Shown one piece after another: positions 30,740 through 30,963 of a DNA stretch of 30,963 bases. Where the stretch lies: contig JAUIKZ010000003.1 of NCBI GenBank assembly GCA_030433125.1, forward strand, positions 1 to 30,963, read 5' to 3'. A program made the position numbers and the translations under genes. Each line of letters starts with the position of its first letter. The stretch's first letter is position 1. This DNA comes from Alphaproteobacteria bacterium. GTDB lineage: Bacteria; Pseudomonadota; Alphaproteobacteria; UBA6184. The notes under the pieces are model-generated. The model saw nothing but the letters and a program-made list of their open reading frames with translations. It was not told where the DNA came from and did no database searches.

Positions 30740-30963
30740 TCACCACCCATCAGTTAAGAGATAGAGGCAAACAAGGGGGAGTGGAGCATCCAGGAGACAG
30801 CCTTGCCGGAGGCCACGTAAGCCTCGTTTAAAAAGAGAGAGATCGGATCGCGCAGCCTTTTTGGCCCCCTTTTTTTCCCAGGTTCTGGGTGATGCACCGC
30901 CACATACATGCCCGTGGATACGGCCCAATGCAACGCTATGGCCATCACAAGGAGCAGCCGGTC
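30740..30963 (-). pseudogene. IS4-like transposase, C-terminal end, frameshifted at an A7 tract
   Basis: From the window edge the minus strand reads DRLLLVMAIALHWAVSTGMYVAV, the hydrophobic helix that closes the DDE domain of IS4-type transposases, then HHPEPGKK. After an A7 tract (complement of 30868-30874) the family-like continuation AKKAARSDLSLFKRGLRG is in another frame and runs to TGA at 30740-30742. The original frame stops at 30754. One extra A would restore a continuous reading. The rest of the element and its other end are outside the window; the visible IS end must lie between about 30700 and 30740. Confidence 0.65.

Overview
This window looks like chromosomal DNA of a Gram-negative, motile bacterium of moderate GC (about mid-40s percent by eye). 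Outer-membrane lipid-transport proteins (MlaA, MlaC), flagellar export proteins (FliO, FliP), a type VI secretion VgrG fragment and the overall gene set fit an alphaproteobacterium. Decayed genes, an IS remnant and reduced proteins hint at a host-associated lineage. The family cannot be fixed from sequence alone.

Layout. 1-2112: the 3' end of mutL, a convergent tandem-CDGSH iron-sulfur protein and an acidic secreted protein of unknown function. 2230-2860: a tRNA-Tyr/tRNA-Gly pair, then a GC-rich, almost fully base-paired cloverleaf-like palindrome. 2858-6202: a vgrG cut short at the start of its spike domain, a divergent hypothetical gene, a CNNM/CBS/CorC-type membrane protein and a small secreted protein. 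6441-12140 (minus): trxB with a translationally coupled LysR regulator, a large MscS-type channel, and fliO-fliP behind a small unknown gene. 12359-17078 (minus): a shortened CcmF-like protein without its WWD haem motif, an RNase D-like exonuclease, rpsU, tRNA-Arg and a DUF2339 membrane protein. 17204-19057: lpd, a small PGPGW-like membrane protein and a 50-residue secreted peptide. 19140-23918: SRP RNA, dnaX, ybaB and recR, then the ABC-F gene uup and tsaE. 23947-25335: mlaA-mlaC. 25336-30963: a possible structured RNA, an archaeal/eukaryote-type proS, a membrane protein flanked by two diverged copies of the proS 3' end, ligA, a gene fragment and a frameshifted IS4-like transposase.

How the genes work together. 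Most are housekeeping: mismatch repair, replication and recombination (mutL, dnaX, recR, ligA), translation (proS, rpsU, tRNAs, tsaE, uup, SRP RNA), redox (trxB, lpd), and envelope maintenance (mscS, mlaA, mlaC). The accessory signals are concentrated at 2400-4200 (decayed T6SS locus and palindrome) and 25300-30960 (proS recombination scar and IS).

Most interesting signals: the 64-bp repeat of the proS tail whose differences fall mainly at third codon positions, which points to a relic of a second proS allele; a run of ten A in dnaX that is placed where slippage would make a gamma-like short form; the cloverleaf palindrome beside the truncated vgrG; and the degenerate CcmF. No CRISPR array, integrase or complete defence system was seen.
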